Notes under the pieces: model-generated
The model's input: only the letters and a program-made list of their open reading frames with translations
Told to the model about the DNA's origin: nothing
Database searches by the model: none
Translations under genes and position numbers: made by a program
Part shown: positions 5,759-9,128 of the stretch, piece after piece
Numbering within the stretch: the stretch's first letter is position 1
Layout of the letters: every line of letters begins with the position of its first letter
Assembly: GCA_964636405.1 (NCBI GenBank)
Contig: CAZWSI010000040.1
Coordinates: 1 to 9,128 of the forward strand
From: CAZKGE01 sp964636405
Lineage (GTDB): Bacteria; Bacillota; Clostridia; Christensenellales; CAG-138
Direction: 5' to 3'
DNA: 9,128 nucleotides

Positions 5759-6443
5759 GCTGTTTGCCATAGCCGATCTGCATCTTTCCGGCGGGGCGGA
5801 TAAGCCCATGGATATTTTCGGCGGCGCGTGGACGCACCATGCCGAAACCCTTTCGCGCGCGTGGTGCGAAGAAGTGACAAGCGAGGATACCGTGCTCATA
5901 CCGGGCGACGTAAGCTGGGCCATGCGGCTGAGCGAGGCGTTGCCCGATCTTGCTTTTTTGGAGGCGCTGCCGGGGAAAAAGATCCTTTTGCGCGGCAACC
6001 ACGATTATTGGTGGAGCTCGCTTGCCAAGGTAAAAAGCGTGCTCCCCCCCTCGATAAGCGCCATCCAGAACGATAGCGTGCTGGTGGGCGATATCGCCGT
6101 GGGCGGCACGCGCGGCTGGAGCTGCCCGGGCGCGCAGGGCTTTACCGCCGAGGACGAGAAGATTTATACGCGCGAGCTGGGCCGGCTCGAGCTTTCCTTG
6201 CGCAGCATGCCGCAAAGCGCGGAAAAGCTCGTGATGCTCCATTTCCCGCCCTTTATGGGCGGCATGCAGGACTCCGGCTTTTCCGCGCTTTGCGAAGCGT
6301 ACGGCGTTTCCACCGTGATATACGGCCACCTGCACGGACAGGCGCATAAATACGCCTTTGAAGGCGAGCGAAACGGCGTTATGTATCGGCTGGTTGCGGG
6401 CGATTATCTGGGCTTCCGGCCGGTATGTCTTTCACAGGCTTGA
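5751..6443 (+). CDS. Calcineurin-like metallophosphoesterase (COG1768-like)
   Basis: A 230-residue predicted phosphohydrolase with the complete metal-binding signature of the calcineurin-like fold: D9-X-H11, G52-D53, GNHD at 82-85, H164 in LHFPP, and GHLHG at 192-196. These residues normally bind two metal ions that activate water to cleave a phosphoester; the substrate is unknown. It resembles the cytosolic COG1768 group, from memory of the family and not from a search. There is no signal peptide. The ATG at 5751 overlaps the zinc-ribbon gene by 8 bp with no good ribosome binding site of its own, which points to translational coupling; the N-terminal metal motif begins at residue 9, so a longer start is unlikely. 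Its last 65 bp are also the end of the MATE gene on the other strand. Confidence 0.9.
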   Translation: MRRLFAIADLHLSGGADKPMDIFGGAWTHHAETLSRAWCEEVTSEDTVLIPGDVSWAMRLSEALPDLAFLEALPGKKILLRGNHDYWWSSLAKVKSVLPPSISAIQNDSVLVGDIAVGGTRGWSCPGAQGFTAEDEKIYTRELGRLELSLRSMPQSAEKLVMLHFPPFMGGMQDSGFSALCEAYGVSTVIYGHLHGQAHKYAFEGERNGVMYRLVAGDYLGFRPVCLSQA

Positions 6444-7794
6444 TCCAGCGCATGCGGAAATAGTGGATCAGCGTCACCGTCGTTTTTGAGATATCCTCTG
6501 TCAGCAGCATAATCAAATAGGTCAGCACGAACGGAAGCTTGAGCACAAGTCCGCAGGTATAGACCACGGGCAGCAGCAGCGCGTATTGGACGACGCAATC
6601 CAGCACAAGGCCGATGCGCGCGTCGCCCGCCGCGCGGAAAATGCCCACCACGCCGATATACGGCACGTTGCGGAGCGTTACGTCCAGCGCGTAAATGAGC
6701 AGCAGCGTCATGGCCGTTTGCCGCGCCGTGTCGGACACGTCGAAAAGCCCAATGACCGTCGGGCGCGTGAGCAGAATGAGCGCGCCGAGAATCAGGCCCA
6801 GCAGGGGCTCGAGCAGCAGAAAGCGCTTGGCGCAGAGTTTGCCCTCCTCGATGCGGCCCGCGCCGATGCTCTTGCCCACGAGGATGTTGCACGCGTTGCA
6901 AATGCCCACAAAGAACACGAATACAATGTTTTCCACCGTGCGGAAGACCGTGAGCGCGGCGTAGTTATCCGCACCCATGCGCCCAAAGACCATGTTGATG
7001 CCGACCACCGACAGCGACCAGAGCGTTTCGTTCATCAGCACGGGCAGTACCTTGCTCCAATAGATGCGCAAAAAGCCCCGGAAGCGGAACAGGGTGGACA
7101 GCGGCGCGATGAGGATATTGCGCTTGAAGACCGAGATGATGAGCATCAAGGCGGGGTTGAGCATGGCGGAGATGGCCGTGGCCAGCCCGGCGCCCGCCAC
7201 GCCCATTTCGGGCAGGCCCAGCTTGCCGAAGATAAAGCCGTAGTTGAGCGCGGCGTTGGTTACGGCCGCGATGATGCTTGTGATCATGGGCACGCGCACA
7301 TTCTCCGTGGAGCGGAGCGTTACCGCCATGGACTGGTAGAGCGTGAGGCCCAGATAGGAAACGCACGCATATTGCAGATAGCGCGCGCCCTCCTCGACGA
7401 GCGCGGGATCGTTTGTGAGGATGCGCATGACGACGCGCGGATCGAGCAGCGCGACGAGCGTGGCAATAAGCCCGCAGGGCACGGCAAAAAGCAGCATGGC
7501 CCCAAAGGCGCGGCGGATGCCGTCGCGGTTGTCCGCCCCGTGGAATTGCGCGATAAACACAGCCGAGCCCGACGCCATGCCGAACACGATGAGCTCGACG
7601 AGGAACGAGAGCTGGCCCGCGAGGCCCACCGCAGCGATGGAGGTATCCCCAAGCTGGCCGATCATGAGCGTATCGACCAGGCGGAAGGAGGTCATGAGGA
7701 GGTTTTGCAGCGCGATGGGGATCGCGAGCGGTAGCATGGTTTCCCAAAATTCGGCCGGGAACAGCCGTTCTTTTTTCTTCTTCAGAATTTCCAT
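6379..7794 (-). CDS. MATE-family multidrug/cation antiporter
   Basis: A 471-residue integral membrane exporter with about twelve hydrophobic segments in two related halves. MATE proteins expel drugs or other organic compounds in exchange for Na+ or H+. The N-terminal half opens with LPLAIPIALQNLLMTSFRLVDTLMIGQLGD, the family's first two helices, followed by GLAGQ; the second half has a matching KVLPVLMNETLWSLSVV segment. I took the ATG at 7794; an ATG at 7842 adds 16 residues but has only GGGG touching it. The site before 7794 is weak (GGAAAG, AAAGAAG). No promoter is visible immediately upstream, so it may be read through from pckA across the structured region. Its polar C-terminal tail is encoded opposite the end of the phosphoesterase gene, a 65-bp tail-to-tail overlap. 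The substrate cannot be predicted. Confidence 0.93.
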   Translation of the reverse strand: MEILKKKKERLFPAEFWETMLPLAIPIALQNLLMTSFRLVDTLMIGQLGDTSIAAVGLAGQLSFLVELIVFGMASGSAVFIAQFHGADNRDGIRRAFGAMLLFAVPCGLIATLVALLDPRVVMRILTNDPALVEEGARYLQYACVSYLGLTLYQSMAVTLRSTENVRVPMITSIIAAVTNAALNYGFIFGKLGLPEMGVAGAGLATAISAMLNPALMLIISVFKRNILIAPLSTLFRFRGFLRIYWSKVLPVLMNETLWSLSVVGINMVFGRMGADNYAALTVFRTVENIVFVFFVGICNACNILVGKSIGAGRIEEGKLCAKRFLLLEPLLGLILGALILLTRPTVIGLFDVSDTARQTAMTLLLIYALDVTLRNVPYIGVVGIFRAAGDARIGLVLDCVVQYALLLPVVYTCGLVLKLPFVLTYLIMLLTEDISKTTVTLIHYFRMRWIKPVKDIPAGSPDNRPQPADT

Positions 7795-7866
7795 TTCTTC
7801 TTTACTTTCCGCCCGTTTTTGTGGATTGCAACAAATCCGCATCCCCGCGGCCCGGGGACAAGAAAG

Positions 7867-7890
7867 CGGCGCCGCCTGTAGGCGACGCCG
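7867..7890 (-). terminator. Possible weak intrinsic terminator
   Basis: On the minus strand a 10-bp stem with one G.U pair and a TACA loop is followed by CTTTCTTGT, a poor U-tract. It could end pckA transcription before the MATE gene, or be just the last hairpin of the cluster. Confidence 0.3.
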
Positions 7891-8045
7891 TCAGCCCGTC
7901 GAAAAGCCCTAGGGATTGTCAAGGAACGGCAGTCCCTTGACTTCTATCCGGCTCCGGCGGCGTGTGCGCCGGAACGGATCGCCCGCAAGCGGGCGGCTTC
8001 TCTGTGCATGTTGCCGACCGCTGCCCAAAGGGCAGCAGACGGAAT

Positions 8046-8081
8046 GCGGTTATCCCGGCAAGAACTAGCGGTTTATGCCGG
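8046..8081. repeat. Imperfect direct repeat after pckA
   Basis: GCGGTTATCCCGG (8046-8058) and GCGGTTTATGCCGG (8068-8081) are imperfect copies 22 bases apart. The second copy supplies one arm of the hairpin at 8055-8081. Confidence 0.45.
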
Positions 8082-8095
8082 AAGCGCAGCGCGCT

Positions 8096-9128
8096 TTACG
8101 CCTTGGGACCCGCGTCCACAATGTGCTTGGGCATGTGGTCGTACTTGGTAAAGTTCTTGACAAAGCGCGCGGCCAAATCCTTCGCGGTCTTCTCATACTC
8201 GGCCTCGCCCGCTTCCTTCTTCCACATCTCGCGGGGCGAGAGCACCTCGTCCGGCACGCCCGGGCAGGAGGTGGGAACCTGCACGTTGAAGATGGGATCG
8301 AGCGCGAATTCGCCCTTTTCCAGCTCGCCGTTGAGGGCCGCGGTCAGCATGGCGCGGGTGTACTTGAGGCTCATGCGCTTGCCCTGGCCGGCCTTGTGGC
8401 CGCACCAGCCGGTGTTGACCAGATACACGTTCGCGTCGTACTCGTCGATGCGCTTGCCCAGCATCTCCGCGTAAATCGAGGGCTTGAGGGGCATAAAGGG
8501 CGCGCCGAAGAGCGTCGAGAAGGTGGTGACGGGCTCGGTGATGCCGCGCTCGGTGCCCGCGAGCTTGCTCGTGTAGCCGGACACGAAGTGGTACATGGCG
8601 GCGTTCTTGCCGAGCTTGCTGATGGGCGGGAGCACGCCGAATGCGTCCGCCGTGAGGAATACCACGGTCTTGGGCTGGCCGCCCACGCCGGGGATGACGC
8701 AGTTGGGGATATAGTCCACCGGGTAGCCCACGCGGGTGTTCTCGGTGATGGAGCCGTCGTCATAGTCAAGCTTGCGGGTTTCGGGGTCCATCACGACGTT
8801 CTCCACGAGGGAGCCGAACTTGATGGCGTTCCAGATCTGCGGCTCGTTCTCCTGCGAGAGGTTGATGCACTTGGCGTAGCAGCCGCCCTCAAAGTTGAAA
8901 ATGCCGTTATCCGACCAGCCGTGCTCGTCGTCGCCGATCAGCTTGCGCTGCGGATCGGCGGAAAGCGTCGTCTTGCCCGTGCCGGACAGGCCGAAGAAAA
9001 GCGCGGAATCGCCCTTTTCACCCATGTTGGCCGAGCAGTGCATGGGCAGCACGTTATGGTGCGGGAGGATGTAGTTCATCACGGAGAATACGCTCTTCTT
9101 GATTTCGCCCGCGTACTGGCTGCCCGCG
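8096..9128 (-). CDS. pckA: Phosphoenolpyruvate carboxykinase (ATP), C-terminal part
   Basis: This is the last 343 or so residues of ATP-type PEP carboxykinase, which interconverts oxaloacetate plus ATP and phosphoenolpyruvate plus CO2 plus ADP; in fermentative anaerobes it often runs toward oxaloacetate. The N-terminal third (family length about 530) lies beyond base 9128. Visible motifs in order: SQYAGEIKKSVFSVMNY with the two substrate-binding lysines (9095-9100), MHCSAN with the metal-binding histidine 20 residues after the first lysine as in E. coli, the P-loop GLSGTGKT (8969-8992), GDDEHGW with the metal-binding aspartate, NTRVGYP with the active-site arginine, and ITEPVTTFSTLFGAPFMPL. 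The frame is intact and ends at TAA (8096-8098). The stop codon overlaps the first hairpin of the structured region downstream. Promoter and start are not in the window. Confidence 0.98.
   Translation of the reverse strand, partial: AGSQYAGEIKKSVFSVMNYILPHHNVLPMHCSANMGEKGDSALFFGLSGTGKTTLSADPQRKLIGDDEHGWSDNGIFNFEGGCYAKCINLSQENEPQIWNAIKFGSLVENVVMDPETRKLDYDDGSITENTRVGYPVDYIPNCVIPGVGGQPKTVVFLTADAFGVLPPISKLGKNAAMYHFVSGYTSKLAGTERGITEPVTTFSTLFGAPFMPLKPSIYAEMLGKRIDEYDANVYLVNTGWCGHKAGQGKRMSLKYTRAMLTAALNGELEKGEFALDPIFNVQVPTSCPGVPDEVLSPREMWKKEAGEAEYEKTAKDLAARFVKNFTKYDHMPKHIVDAGPKA

Larger units (their letters stand above)
7867..8096 (-). repeat. Run of six consecutive hairpins; repeat cluster or structured RNA
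   Basis: This region between pckA and the MATE gene contains no convincing gene. It folds into successive hairpins, given in plus coordinates: 8082-8096 (AAGCGC arms), 8055-8081 (CCGGCA/TGCCGG), 8020-8036 (GCTGCCC arms), 7980-7995 (CGCCCG arms), 7946-7979 (ATCCG arms enclosing TCCGGCG arms), 7918-7941 (GTCAAGG arms) and 7867-7890 (10-bp stem); the first of these overlaps the pckA stop codon. On the minus strand, imperfect positions in the last two stems become G.U pairs, and the 7980-7995 stem is capped by a G(CUUG)C tetraloop, so an RNA on that strand is favoured. I know no RNA class that fits; palindromic repeats scattered in gut Clostridia genomes look similar from memory. Confidence 0.55.

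Noticed and set aside
6586..7734. 382-codon open frame on the plus strand opposite the MATE gene
   Set aside because: The product is low-complexity charged sequence (Arg, Asp, Glu, His), the antisense shadow of hydrophobic codons.
7892..7924. Promoter for the MATE gene starting at a minus-strand TTGACA
   Set aside because: TTGACA is present on the minus strand, but at 16-18 bp spacing there is only GC-rich sequence and no -10 box; the motif is part of a hairpin arm.
7843..8096. Known RNA class (T-box, small SRP RNA, 6S RNA, tmRNA)
   Set aside because: I found no T-box motif, no SRP core and no long end-to-end pairing as in 6S or tmRNA; an Infernal search would settle it.
1..9128. CRISPR array, insertion sequence, prophage or toxin-antitoxin genes
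   Set aside because: No spaced direct repeats, transposase or integrase motifs, or paired small genes of that kind were seen on either strand.

Overview
The window reads as a stretch of chromosome from a GC-rich, probably endospore-forming Bacillota (class Clostridia in the broad sense). The evidence is the paired LonB and LonA proteases followed by the GTPase YsxC, an order typical of Bacillus and Clostridia, together with strong purine-rich ribosome binding sites, consensus sigma-A promoters, heavy G/C third positions, and tRNAs with C-starting anticodons that suit GC-rich codons. Genus and species cannot be read from the window. There are no transposases, phage genes, CRISPR arrays or defence genes; it is mostly housekeeping DNA.

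Layout. Bases 1-133 hold two tRNA genes on the minus strand: tRNA-Pro(CGG), cut by the window edge, and tRNA-Thr(CGT). A perfect TTGACA-17-TATAAT promoter drives them. Bases 174-443 (minus) encode an 89-residue two-helix membrane protein of unknown function with its own promoter. Bases 628-5331 (plus) are the protein quality-control block: lonB, lonA (lon), ysxC. lonA has its own promoter inside the 3' end of lonB, and its transcript should begin with a 44-nt hairpin that ends exactly where the Shine-Dalgarno begins. ysxC overlaps lonA by 23 bp and should be translationally coupled to it.

Bases 5347-6443 (plus) form a second unit: a consensus promoter, a small protein with two identically spaced four-cysteine zinc ribbons and an acidic tail, and a calcineurin-like metallophosphoesterase that overlaps it by 8 bp. 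The phosphoesterase converges on, and overlaps by 65 bp, a MATE-family membrane exporter on the minus strand (6379-7794). Bases 8096-9128 (minus) are the C-terminal part of ATP-dependent phosphoenolpyruvate carboxykinase, PckA.

Between pckA and the MATE gene, about 300 bp carry no recognisable gene but a run of six consecutive hairpins. Two stems contain pairs that are G.U wobbles only on the minus strand, and one is capped by a G(CUUG)C tetraloop only on that strand. This region and the lonA leader hairpin are the best leads for something not explained by the annotated genes. I see no clear new multi-gene system.
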